A DNA stretch of 64,000 bases, from positions 31,597 to 95,596 of the forward strand of contig CAKNIB010000001.1 of NCBI GenBank assembly GCA_930979925.1, read 5' to 3'. This document shows positions 50,461-58,545 of the stretch, in pieces. This DNA is from an uncultured Clostridia bacterium (GTDB lineage Bacteria; Bacillota; Clostridia; Christensenellales; UBA1242). The notes under the pieces were generated by a model that worked only from the letters and a program-made list of their open reading frames with translations, searched no databases and was not told where the DNA came from. The position numbers and the translations under genes were made by a program. The stretch's first letter is position 1. Each line of letters starts with the position of its first letter.

Positions 50461-51579
50461 ATGATAAAAGAGGAAAATAAAAATAGCCAAGAACTCCTCA
50501 TAAGAGAATTAGGGGTTTTTGAGCTAAGAGGACTAGCCAGAGAGATTGGAATAACTTCGCCTACTACAAAGAAGCGCGAAGAGCTTATTAATTTAATTTT
50601 AGAAAAGATACAAGATGGCGCAGTAATTGAGCATTTAGAGAAAAAGAAGGGAAGACCATACAAAAAACTTGCATCAATTGACGAACTTGTAAATTTGCTG
50701 ACAGACGTTGAAAGAAGTGAAGAAGGTCATACTCTTGAGGCACTCACTTTTGCACAAACACTTGACGAAATAAACTTGGTGCCAGATGGCGAGCCAAAAA
50801 GATTACAAGGTGTGCTAAGAAAGAGAGATGATAGCTTTCAGTTTTATGATAGAGGTAGTTCAGTTTTTATCTTAGAAGATATGCCAAGTTATAACATGCT
50901 TAGCGAAGGTGATAGAGTTACAGTAGAAGCCTGTCCAACCGATAATAGCATAGTGTATGTAGCAACTAAGATATATGACATAAATGGAAAAGACCCAAGC
51001 TCATATTCTAAAAAAGACTTTGATTTAGGTGAAGAGGTTATTTCAACACAAACCATACCTTTTGATGCAACAAATGTTTTGCTAGGCAGAAGAAATCTAT
51101 ATTTAGCAAAAGAAGAGCTATATGAAAATGATAACCTTTCAAATTTAGCCTCTTACTGCAGTGCCCATAACATAAAACTACTGGTATTTGGCTTAAACAT
51201 ATCCTTTGAAGACCAAATATCATTAAAAAATATGGCTATAGAAAACTTGACAACGGTATACGGTGAAAGCAAAGAGACAAACCTTAACTGCGTCATAGAC
51301 CTTATCAACCGCGCAACTAACTTAACAAAAAAAGGTCAAAATATATTAATTTATGTTATTGATATAATAAACGTTTTACGCGTAGTTAACAGTTATTTCA
51401 GTAAAAACATGGATGAGTACGCAGAAGAGAGTATAATGCTTTTGCAAAGGGTAATGTCACTTGGCAGAGCCTACTCATCAAATATCACTAGCACTCTTCT
51501 TATTTGCTATAGAGAGCACGACCTTGAAAGAAGCGTTTTTGTAGACGAAGTACTAAGAATTGGTAAAAAGATTAACTAA
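50461..51579 (+). CDS. Rho-like protein lacking the P-loop (degenerate Rho paralog)
   Basis: Rho-N-like N-terminus (LRGLAREIGITSPTTKKREELINLIL), Rho cold-shock-like GVLRKRDDSFQFYDRG...LSEGDRVTVEA, Rho ATPase-like ILIYVIDIINVLRVVNSY and NITSTLLICYRE...SVFVDEVL; no GxxxxGK[ST]. Confidence 0.7.
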   Translation: MIKEENKNSQELLIRELGVFELRGLAREIGITSPTTKKREELINLILEKIQDGAVIEHLEKKKGRPYKKLASIDELVNLLTDVERSEEGHTLEALTFAQTLDEINLVPDGEPKRLQGVLRKRDDSFQFYDRGSSVFILEDMPSYNMLSEGDRVTVEACPTDNSIVYVATKIYDINGKDPSSYSKKDFDLGEEVISTQTIPFDATNVLLGRRNLYLAKEELYENDNLSNLASYCSAHNIKLLVFGLNISFEDQISLKNMAIENLTTVYGESKETNLNCVIDLINRATNLTKKGQNILIYVIDIINVLRVVNSYFSKNMDEYAEESIMLLQRVMSLGRAYSSNITSTLLICYREHDLERSVFVDEVLRIGKKIN

Positions 51580-51634
51580 GTTTTGTAAAATAAATTAATA
51601 CATTTTTATTAAATTTATGTATATATAATTTAAT

Positions 51635-51715
51635 ATGGCACATAATATCAATGTAAAGCAATTAAATTTGTCTTTACAAAAAACAAATCGCAAGGGTGAG
51701 TTTTTTACGCTCTAG
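51635..51715 (+). CDS. Possible 26-aa leaderless small ORF overlapping a terminator
   Basis: ATG 5 nt after TATAAT (51624-51629); MAHNINVKQLNLSLQKTNRKGEFFTL*. Confidence 0.3.
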   Translation: MAHNINVKQLNLSLQKTNRKGEFFTL

Positions 51716-51733
51716 ACGGCGATTTGTTTTTTT
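51680..51733 (+). terminator. Strong extended intrinsic terminator upstream of lgt
   Basis: AACAAATCGC ... GCGATTTGTTTTTTTT with inner AGGGTG/CGCTCT stem. Confidence 0.85.
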
Positions 51734-51799
51734 TATAACAAAGAAATGTTTTCATCCATATAAATAGAAAGCCTTTGATTTTATATCATTAAAAAACAA

Positions 51800-51829
51800 T
51801 TGACAATTTAAAATAATAAGGACTATAAT
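51800..51829 (+). promoter_or_regulatory. lgt promoter TTGACA-18-TATAAT, 6 nt from ATG
   Basis: TTGACA 51800-51805, TATAAT 51824-51829, ATG 51836. Confidence 0.8.
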
Positions 51830-51835
51830 AAATAT

Positions 51836-52813
51836 ATGTTTGGATTTTACGACAGCTATTTTCTATTTTTTGGACTTCACATAACTTATTATGGTTTTAT
51901 AATAGCTTTAGCTATGGCTTTAGCTGTTTTTGTTGCTTGTAAGAATGCAAAATTTAGAGGACTAAAAACAGATGACCTTATAATATGTGCCTGTTATGTG
52001 TTGCCACTTGCAATAATTGGCGCAAGAATTTATTATGTTATTTTTAGCGACCATAACTATACTTTTGGCGAAATCTTTAGGATATGGGATGGTGGAATGG
52101 CAATTCTCGGCGGCGTAATTGGCGGTGCAATAGGTGTAATGCTATACTGTCTTATACATAAGAAGAATTTTTTAGATGTTGGTGATATTGCGGCTCCAAG
52201 CTTGATACTAGGGCAGGCGATAGGCAGAATAGGTTGCTATTTTGCTGCTTGCTGTTATGGTGTTGAGGTCACTGATCCTAGCCTAATGTGGTTTCCACTT
52301 TCCACACAAATAGATGGAGTATGGCATCTATCCACCTTTTTCTATGAGTGTATTTGGAACTTGCTTGGCTTTGTCGTTCTTATGCTATTACTACGCAAGT
52401 CGGGGGTTAAACAACGCGGAACTATAATGTCATTGTATCTAATAATCTACGGCGCAGGCAGGGCATGGATAGAGGCACTACGAGGAGATAGCCTTTACAT
52501 TGGCTCTATCAAAGTATCTCAGTTTTTAAGTATTATAATGATAATTATTGGTATAGCGGTTTTGGTAAGTGTATATTTACTTACTAAAAAAGGCAAAATA
52601 AAATCTCTTAAACAGATGATGTTTGCCGAGTTTGTTGCCTCTCAAGATGTTCTTGCAAAAGAGAATAAAGAAAAGAAGAAAAAAGAAAGAGAAGAAAAGA
52701 AAAAACTCAGAGAGGAGAAGAAAAAATCTAAAGCCAAAGATATTTCTCAAACAGAAAATACGACAAAAATTGACAACAAAGAGGATAATTCTTTAAATTC
52801 TGACAAAAAATAA
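51836..52813 (+). CDS. lgt: Prolipoprotein diacylglyceryl transferase with long K/E-rich C-terminal tail
   Basis: ITYYGFIIALAMA, GARIYYVIF, IWDGGMAILGGVIGG, GQAIGRIGCYFAACCYG. Confidence 0.95.
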   Translation: MFGFYDSYFLFFGLHITYYGFIIALAMALAVFVACKNAKFRGLKTDDLIICACYVLPLAIIGARIYYVIFSDHNYTFGEIFRIWDGGMAILGGVIGGAIGVMLYCLIHKKNFLDVGDIAAPSLILGQAIGRIGCYFAACCYGVEVTDPSLMWFPLSTQIDGVWHLSTFFYECIWNLLGFVVLMLLLRKSGVKQRGTIMSLYLIIYGAGRAWIEALRGDSLYIGSIKVSQFLSIIMIIIGIAVLVSVYLLTKKGKIKSLKQMMFAEFVASQDVLAKENKEKKKKEREEKKKLREEKKKSKAKDISQTENTTKIDNKEDNSLNSDKK

Positions 52814-52859
52814 GGCGCTTTATAGAATAAAAACATTGCATTTTAATAATAATATAATT

Positions 52860-53348
52860 ATGAGAGGAAGAATATTTACAATAAAAAAGACAACAATCCT
52901 TCGGTTGTCTTTTATATTAAACACCTTGTTTTTTATCATATCAACTTTGCTTTCTTTTTTAGTTATCAAAAATTATGACCTTTGGTTCTTTACCTTTTGC
53001 ATTTTTGTTGGCTTGCACCTAATAGTTAGAAGCTTTTTGTTTAGATTAGACTCTTCATGCTACTTTGGTAGCCTTCTCTTACTTATTGGAGCATTTTACA
53101 TCTACTGCTTACTATTTGATATTTTACCTTTTTATACATTGTTTTTAACTGTTGCATTTTCCTTGGCGTCATATCTAACCGCCTATTTTTGCAATCAAAA
53201 CTTTCACTATTATCTATCTTTTTCGCTATTTTTTGTGTCAATTGGACTTATGTTATATCTAATAAATTTAATTTCTATTTGGATTTTTCTTGCAATAATA
53301 GCTGTTATTGTGATATTATTAGTATGTAAATATTTAACGTTAAAATAG
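52860..53348 (+). CDS. Small polytopic membrane protein
   Basis: Hydrophobic ORF; start uncertain (52836 or 52860). Confidence 0.65.
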   Translation: MRGRIFTIKKTTILRLSFILNTLFFIISTLLSFLVIKNYDLWFFTFCIFVGLHLIVRSFLFRLDSSCYFGSLLLLIGAFYIYCLLFDILPFYTLFLTVAFSLASYLTAYFCNQNFHYYLSFSLFFVSIGLMLYLINLISIWIFLAIIAVIVILLVCKYLTLK

Positions 53349-53356
53349 GAGCGGAA

Positions 53357-54106
53357 ATGTTTTCTACAGAATTTAATGGATATAACAGAGAGGAAGTTGA
53401 TAAATATATATCAGATTTAAAGTCAACATATGAAAAATCGCTTATGGAAGAAAAGCTCAAAGTGCTAGATGCTGAGAGAAAGGTTTTAGGCTATAAAAAC
53501 AAACAAAAAAGTATTATGACAGCACTTGAGTCATATAAGCGTGAAGAGGCTGAAGGTAACCGTAATATAGAGATTTTGCGAGGGGAGCAACTTCGCATGA
53601 TTTATCAAAACTTGCAGGTTTTTCTTGAAGAATTAAACAATAGATATCCTGGTGTACTCTTAAATCAAAGCTATAAAAAACTGGTCTCAGACATAGAAGG
53701 GGTACTCAGCAGGGCAGACGCAAGAAAAAGCGAGGTAATCTCAACAGGTACAGAAAATGACCCAATGAGGGTACTTCTCTCAAAAATGCGAGATAAAAAA
53801 TTTCAAGATACGCCTAGAGAGGTAAAGATAGAACGTGCTCAGCCAGAAAGGAATCAGATAAAACCGGTATGTGAGGATGAACTTAAAGAGGGTGACCAAG
53901 AGGAAGAATATGATTCTCTAGTGGACAAGTTTTTGAGTAGTGCTCCTCAAGAGCAACCTAGGAAGAAACTAATAAAAGATAGTGGCTTTGATATCAAAGA
54001 GGCTATCAATCCAACTGACGATTTAAGTGAAATCATGAAGGCTTTTGATTTTTACTCTGATGAAAATAATAAGCCAAATAAGGATGATTATCATTTTGAC
54101 GATTAA
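53357..54106 (+). CDS. DivIVA/GpsB-domain-like coiled-coil protein
   Basis: MFSTEFNGYNREEVDKYISDLKSTYEKSLMEEKLKVLDAERKVLGYK; GGAGCGG RBS. Confidence 0.7.
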   Translation: MFSTEFNGYNREEVDKYISDLKSTYEKSLMEEKLKVLDAERKVLGYKNKQKSIMTALESYKREEAEGNRNIEILRGEQLRMIYQNLQVFLEELNNRYPGVLLNQSYKKLVSDIEGVLSRADARKSEVISTGTENDPMRVLLSKMRDKKFQDTPREVKIERAQPERNQIKPVCEDELKEGDQEEEYDSLVDKFLSSAPQEQPRKKLIKDSGFDIKEAINPTDDLSEIMKAFDFYSDENNKPNKDDYHFDD

Positions 54107-54122
54107 ATTTGAATGTGTAAAT

Positions 54123-54172
54123 AAAAAATCTGTTAGCAGCTTGCAATAAGCCTATAACAGATTTTTTTTAAA
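54123..54172. terminator. Bidirectional terminator
   Basis: AAAAAATCTGTTA ... TAACAGATTTTTTTT. Confidence 0.8.
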
Positions 54173-54902
54173 ATCTAATAGCTCCACCAGTAACATTTAT
54201 AACTTCTCCAGTTATAAAAGATGCCTCCTCACTTGCCAAAAAATAAACAGCATTTGCAACATCTTTGCCTTGTCCCAGCCTTGCAAGAGGAGTTCTCTTT
54301 ATAATTTCATTTCGCTCTTCATCGTTAAAACAAGCGGTCATTTTTGTGTCAATAAAACCAGGCCCTACCGCGTTGACTCTCACGCCTACAGACGCAAGCT
54401 CAAGCGCCAATGCCTTTGTAAGTCCAATTATTCCAGCTTTACTTGCCGAATATGCTGCTTCACACGCGCCACCACTTTCGCCATAGATTGACGAAATATT
54501 GACAATACTCCCAAATCTCTGTTTTAAAAAGTGCTTTGAGGCGTATTTGTTGCATAGAATAGTGCCTCTTAAATTGATAGAAAGTATTTCATCAATGTTT
54601 TGAGTTCTCTCGTCAGCAAGCAAAATCTCAGGCTTACTTTTGCCAGCATTACAAATTACAGCGGATAAACAGTCAACCTTAAACGCCTCATCAATGCAGT
54701 TTTTTATGCTATCTTCATCCGCCATATCAAGTTGAATAAGTTTCAACTGCGAATTACACTCCGAGCATATTTCTTTTACTTTACTACAATCGCTCTTATG
54801 ATAGCCTCCAATGATGTTATATCCTTGCTTTGCAAATTTCTCTGCTATTGCCAGCCCAATTTCTCCTGCAATACCTATTATTAAAACGCTTTTTTTAATC
54901 AT
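54168..54902 (-). CDS. fabG: Short-chain dehydrogenase/3-oxoacyl-ACP reductase-like
   Basis: VLIIGIAGEIGLAIAEKFA, NISSIYGESGG, YSASKAGIIGLTKALALE, VNAVGPGFIDTKM; GAGG RBS at 54902 start. Confidence 0.88.
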   Translation of the reverse strand: MIKKSVLIIGIAGEIGLAIAEKFAKQGYNIIGGYHKSDCSKVKEICSECNSQLKLIQLDMADEDSIKNCIDEAFKVDCLSAVICNAGKSKPEILLADERTQNIDEILSINLRGTILCNKYASKHFLKQRFGSIVNISSIYGESGGACEAAYSASKAGIIGLTKALALELASVGVRVNAVGPGFIDTKMTACFNDEERNEIIKRTPLARLGQGKDVANAVYFLASEEASFITGEVINVTGGAIRF

Positions 54903-55008
54903 AATAAACCTCAATAATATTTTAACATAAAACATGTTTAACTAAAAATGTATTAGCTAATATTACCAAATATTTTGAAAAATATCTATAATATGTTAAA
55001 ATGCACAC

Positions 55009-55563
55009 ATGATAGATTTACAAAATGAAATAAATAACTGCAATAAGTGTGGAGACCTTCACAAACAAACCAAAATATTTTTGCAAAAAGGAGTAACTCC
55101 CTTTATAGTAGTAGGTGAAAGCCCCGCAAAAGATGGCTGGATAGTAAGCGGAAGAGCCTTTTATAATACTGATGGAAAATTGCAGGCAAGCGGAAGAGTA
55201 CTTGCAAAATTACTTGATATCTTGGGCTATAGGATTGAAGATATATATTTTACCGAATGTTGTAAATGTATTATAGAAGATAGAAAAATGCTAGATAAAT
55301 GCTCGTCAAATTGCAAACCAATTTTATTAAAACAACTTGAAACTATTGACTGTAAACTAATATTGACCATGGGTAAAAGTCCAACGCAGGCACTGCTCGG
55401 CGAAAAAATCAAGAGATACTCTGACTATGTCGGCAAAATCTTTGACATAAGGATAGGGGAGAGGGACTATAAACTTTTGCCAATCTACCATCCCTCGCCA
55501 CTAAATCCAAAGGGATACAAGGAAAATATACCAATATTTGAAAAGATAAAGACGTTACTTTAA
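55009..55563 (+). CDS. Uracil-DNA glycosylase superfamily protein (family 4-like)
   Basis: CNKCGDL, FIVVGESPAKDG, FTECCKC, LTMGKSPTQALLG, IYHPSPL. Confidence 0.87.
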   Translation: MIDLQNEINNCNKCGDLHKQTKIFLQKGVTPFIVVGESPAKDGWIVSGRAFYNTDGKLQASGRVLAKLLDILGYRIEDIYFTECCKCIIEDRKMLDKCSSNCKPILLKQLETIDCKLILTMGKSPTQALLGEKIKRYSDYVGKIFDIRIGERDYKLLPIYHPSPLNPKGYKENIPIFEKIKTLL

Positions 55564-55625
55564 AAACAAAGTTTTGTTTCTAAATTGTGCCTAAAAGTTA
55601 AAATCTATTACATTTGGTAATTAAA

Positions 55626-55657
55626 TAAAAATTACACCATGACATATGGTGTATTTT
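55626..55657 (-). terminator. Terminator of the six-tRNA unit
   Basis: TACACCAT-GACAT-ATGGTGTA flanked by A- and T-runs. Confidence 0.75.
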
Positions 55658-55662
55658 TGTCT

Positions 55663-55747
55663 TGGTGGGCAGGGATGGATTCGAACCATCGAAGACGAAG
55701 TCGACGGATTTACAGTCCGTTGCATTTGGCCGCTCTGCAACCTACCC
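55663..55747 (-). tRNA. tRNA-Tyr(GTA)
   Basis: rc GGGTAGGTTGCAGAGCGGCCAAATGCAACGGACTGTAAATCCGTCGACTTCGTCTTCGATGGTTCGAATCCATCCCTGCCCACCA. Confidence 0.95.
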
Positions 55748-55782
55748 ATAAATTTTAAGCACCTTTAAATAAGTGCTTTTTG

Positions 55783-55857
55783 TGGAGCTGGTGAAAGGAA
55801 TCGAACCTTCAACCTGCTGATTACAAGTCAGCTGCTCTACCATTGAGCCACACCAGC
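55783..55857 (-). tRNA. tRNA-Thr(TGT)
   Basis: rc GCTGGTGTGGCTCAATGGTAGAGCAGCTGACTTGTAATCAGCAGGTTGAAGGTTCGATTCCTTTCACCAGCTCCA. Confidence 0.95.
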
Positions 55858-55983
55858 AAAATAATTTTCTTAATGTTAAATCTTAAGACCTAAGATACTA
55901 TTAAGACATCATCGGCGATTAAAGTGGAAATGAACAAACCAAAAAAACTCTAGGGAGGAAAGTCCAAATCCACATTTCACCTA

Positions 55984-56059
55984 TGGTGCCCTAAGGTGGA
56001 ATCGAACCACCGACACAAGGATTTTCAGTCCTTTGCTCTGCCGACTGAGCTATCAGGGC
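55984..56059 (-). tRNA. tRNA-Phe(GAA)
   Basis: rc GCCCTGATAGCTCAGTCGGCAGAGCAAAGGACTGAAAATCCTTGTGTCGGTGGTTCGATTCCACCTTAGGGCACCA. Confidence 0.95.
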
Positions 56060-56099
56060 GTAAGATTTAAAAAGAATAAATCTTTTTAATAAATGGATA

Positions 56100-56176
56100 T
56101 GGCGACTCGAATGGGGCTCGAACCCACGACCTCCAGCGTGACAGGCTGGCGTTCTAACCAACTGAACTACCGAGCC
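56100..56176 (-). tRNA. tRNA-Asp(GTC)
   Basis: rc GGCTCGGTAGTTCAGTTGGTTAGAACGCCAGCCTGTCACGCTGGAGGTCGTGGGTTCGAGCCCCATTCGAGTCGCCA. Confidence 0.95.
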
Positions 56177-56300
56177 ACATGAAATCATGCGACAAGTTGG
56201 TCGCCAAGTTAGATAAAAATCTAACAATCTAGATTATATCAAATCTAGATATATAAGTCAACAAAATGACTAAATTTACCACAAAAATTCAAACTGTTTG

Positions 56301-56377
56301 TGGTGGGCCTTCAGGGACTCGAACCCCGGACCGACCGGTTATGAGCCGGTTGCTCTAACCAACTGAGCTAAAGGCCC
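56301..56377 (-). tRNA. tRNA with CAT anticodon (elongator Met or Ile2/lysidine)
   Basis: rc GGGCCTTTAGCTCAGTTGGTTAGAGCAACCGGCTCATAACCGGTCGGTCCGGGGTTCGAGTCCCTGAAGGCCCACCA; identity not resolvable by eye. Confidence 0.93.
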
Positions 56378-56415
56378 TAAAAGCAAACTCAAACGCGTCG
56401 AAAACACATAAGAGT

Positions 56416-56490
56416 GGTCGGGGTGGAGAGGCTCGAACTCCCGACCTCATGGTCCCAAACCACGCGCGCTACCAACTGCGCTACACCCCG
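56416..56490 (-). tRNA. tRNA-Pro(TGG)
   Basis: rc CGGGGTGTAGCGCAGTTGGTAGCGCGCGTGGTTTGGGACCATGAGGTCGGGAGTTCGAGCCTCTCCACCCCGACCA. Confidence 0.95.
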
Positions 56491-56660
56491 CAAATCAAGT
56501 TTGCAATGCTATTTTAATATAAAAAAGAGATTATGTCAAGGAAAATTATCAAATTTTTTCAAAAAATATAAGATTTTTTTTATTTAATATATTATTACAC
56601 TAAAAGTGATTTGGTAATAATATTATAGTATATTATATATCATTAAATATGTATATGTTC

Positions 56661-56750
56661 TTAAAGGTAAAGCTTTAATAGTAAAAAACCTTGCGGTTGA
56701 AAGACTTGTTAACTAGCAAAATATGCTCAGTTTCAACGCTGGGCTTTTTT
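56661..56750 (+). ncRNA. Candidate small structured RNA ending in a terminator
   Basis: TTAAAG/CTTTAA hairpin followed by CCTTGCGGTTGAAA ... TTTCAACGCTGGG with inner AGCA-AAATA-TGCT, then CTTTTTTAT, in a ~450-nt gene-free gap. Confidence 0.35.
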
Positions 56751-56937
56751 ATATGCAAAATCATGCAAAAAGTAAAAGCTAGTTTAAGAAACCTCTTATG
56801 ATAAGCATTAAAGAATAAAAAAAATAATAGCACAAAGTCTCATCTACAAAACCTTTACAAAAGTACTTTTATTCGTCAAAACCTCTAAATTTTTGCAATT
56901 TTATATATGTTATTATAGCTCTAACGAGGAGGGGAAC

Positions 56938-57246
56938 ATGCACATCAAAAGTAAGCTCTATAACAAAACACTCTACGTCCTATTGTGCGGAGAACTAGAC
57001 GAGCATTCTGCAACACATACAAGATTGACACTAGATAAATTATTCGCCGGAAGCGAGTTTAATCAAATAATAATTGATTTGTCAGAACTAGAGTTTATGG
57101 ACAGTACTGGTATAGGGGTGTTAATAGGAAGATATAAAAAGATGAAAGATAGGCATATACCGATTTTTATTTGCAATCCATCAACTCACGCTGAAAAGAT
57201 TTTTAAGATGACTGGGCTTTACGAGATTATGCCAAAAATAGTATAA
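56938..57246 (+). CDS. spoIIAA: Anti-sigma F factor antagonist SpoIIAA
   Basis: STAS domain IIDLSELEFMDSTGIGVLIGRYK; ATG 56938 with GAGGAGGGG RBS (track start 56893 is upstream). Confidence 0.94.
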   Translation: MHIKSKLYNKTLYVLLCGELDEHSATHTRLTLDKLFAGSEFNQIIIDLSELEFMDSTGIGVLIGRYKKMKDRHIPIFICNPSTHAEKIFKMTGLYEIMPKIV

Positions 57247-57257
57247 GGAGAATATTT

Positions 57258-57707
57258 ATGAAAGAAAATTTTATGGAAGTAACCTTTAAAGCGATATCTA
57301 TAAATGAAAGTTTTGCCAGACTCTGCGTTGCTGGCTTTTGTGTACAGTTAAATCCATCTATAGATGAGATAGGCGATATAAAGACTGCGGTATCTGAGGC
57401 GGTTACAAACTGTGTTGTGCATGCTTATCCAAAACATAATGGTACGATAACTCTCAGATGTGAAATACTTGGTGACAGTATAAAAATCGTTGTAAAAGAC
57501 CAAGGCATAGGGATTAAAGATATAGAGAAAGCGCGAGAACCATTTTACACTACCAAACCGAGTGAGGAGCGTAGTGGCATGGGCTTTTCAGTTATGGAGA
57601 GCTTTATGGACAAAGTAGAGGTTGAGCACAATGGCGATAGAGGTTTGTGCGTTACAATGTACAAACAAATTAATTCTAGCGCGGTGCAGGTGAGCGATGC
57701 TTCTTGA
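57258..57707 (+). CDS. spoIIAB: Anti-sigma F factor SpoIIAB
   Basis: GHKL kinase motifs: IKTAVSEAVTNCVVHAYP, VKDQGIGIKDIEKAREPFYTTKPSEERSGMGFSVMESFMD. Confidence 0.95.
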   Translation: MKENFMEVTFKAISINESFARLCVAGFCVQLNPSIDEIGDIKTAVSEAVTNCVVHAYPKHNGTITLRCEILGDSIKIVVKDQGIGIKDIEKAREPFYTTKPSEERSGMGFSVMESFMDKVEVEHNGDRGLCVTMYKQINSSAVQVSDAS

Positions 57708-58422
57708 CAATGAGCTGGTGTTAAAGTTAGTAAAAGAGGCTCAAGAAGGCAGTCAAGAGGCAAAATCAAAGTTAATAGAAGCAAATTCTCCACTTATAAA
57801 AAGCGTTATAAAAAGGTTTAAAGACAAGGGCGTAGAGTATGATGACCTATATCAAATAGGTTGCATAGGTTTTTTGAAGGCAATAAAGAACTTTAATCCT
57901 GATTTTAACGTAAAGTTTTCGACCTATGTTGTGCCAATGGTGATAGGGGAGATTAAGCGCTTTATGCGTGATGACGGCATGGTAAAGGTTTCAAGAGCTT
58001 TAAAGAGTTTAAATTTGCAGATTAATAGGTTTATAGAGAAGTTTTGTCAGGTCGAACAACGCAAGCCAACCATTGAAGAACTAGCTAAGCATTTTCAAGT
58101 TGAGGAGCAGGATATTATCATGGCAATGGACTCAGCAAAAATGCCAGTTTCTATTTATACTCCACTTGACGATGATGAAAGCTCTAGCTTGCTTGACCGC
58201 ATTGAGCCCCAAGAAGATTTTAACGAGAAGATGGTTGACGATATAGCCTTAAAAGAGGTGGTTAAGAAATTAGACGAAAGAGAGCGTAAGATAATTCTTC
58301 TTAGGTATTATTTTGACAAGACGCAAAGCGAGATAGCAAAAGAACTCAATATTTCTCAGGTGCAAGTTTCTCGCCTTGAGAACAAAATCCTGGACAATCT
58401 CAAAAACAAGCTAACATCATAA
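57697..58422 (+). CDS. sigF: RNA polymerase sporulation sigma factor SigF
   Basis: YDDLYQIGCIGFLKAIKNFNPDFNVKFSTYVVPMVIGEIKRFMRDDGMVKVSR; C-terminal SQVQVSRLENKIL HTH. Confidence 0.96.
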   Translation: MLLDNELVLKLVKEAQEGSQEAKSKLIEANSPLIKSVIKRFKDKGVEYDDLYQIGCIGFLKAIKNFNPDFNVKFSTYVVPMVIGEIKRFMRDDGMVKVSRALKSLNLQINRFIEKFCQVEQRKPTIEELAKHFQVEEQDIIMAMDSAKMPVSIYTPLDDDESSSLLDRIEPQEDFNEKMVDDIALKEVVKKLDERERKIILLRYYFDKTQSEIAKELNISQVQVSRLENKILDNLKNKLTS

Positions 58423-58459
58423 AATCGCTATATATTGCATCTAGTATTTATATACAAAT

Positions 58460-58478
58460 CACTATATATAGTGTTTTT
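58460..58478 (+). terminator. sigF terminator
   Basis: CACTATATATAGTGTTTTT. Confidence 0.7.
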
Positions 58479-58510
58479 CTTTATGCAATCATTTAAATAA
58501 ATGTGTGCAT

Positions 58511-58545
58511 TAAAAACCCTTGCTATGATGCAAGGGTTATATTTT
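58511..58545. terminator. Terminator between convergent sigF and lipoprotein gene
   Basis: AACCCTTG-CTATGATG-CAAGGGTT with flanking A/T runs. Confidence 0.75.

Noticed and set aside
52836-52862. Leaderless start for the membrane protein after lgt
   Set aside because: The AT-rich sequence offers several overlapping -10-like hexamers, but spacing to either ATG is wrong (1-4 nt) and no -35 is evident.
55991-56227. 78-aa ORF across tRNA-Phe and tRNA-Asp
   Set aside because: Translation artefact of tRNA genes (SVVQLVRTPACHAGGRGFEPHSSR).
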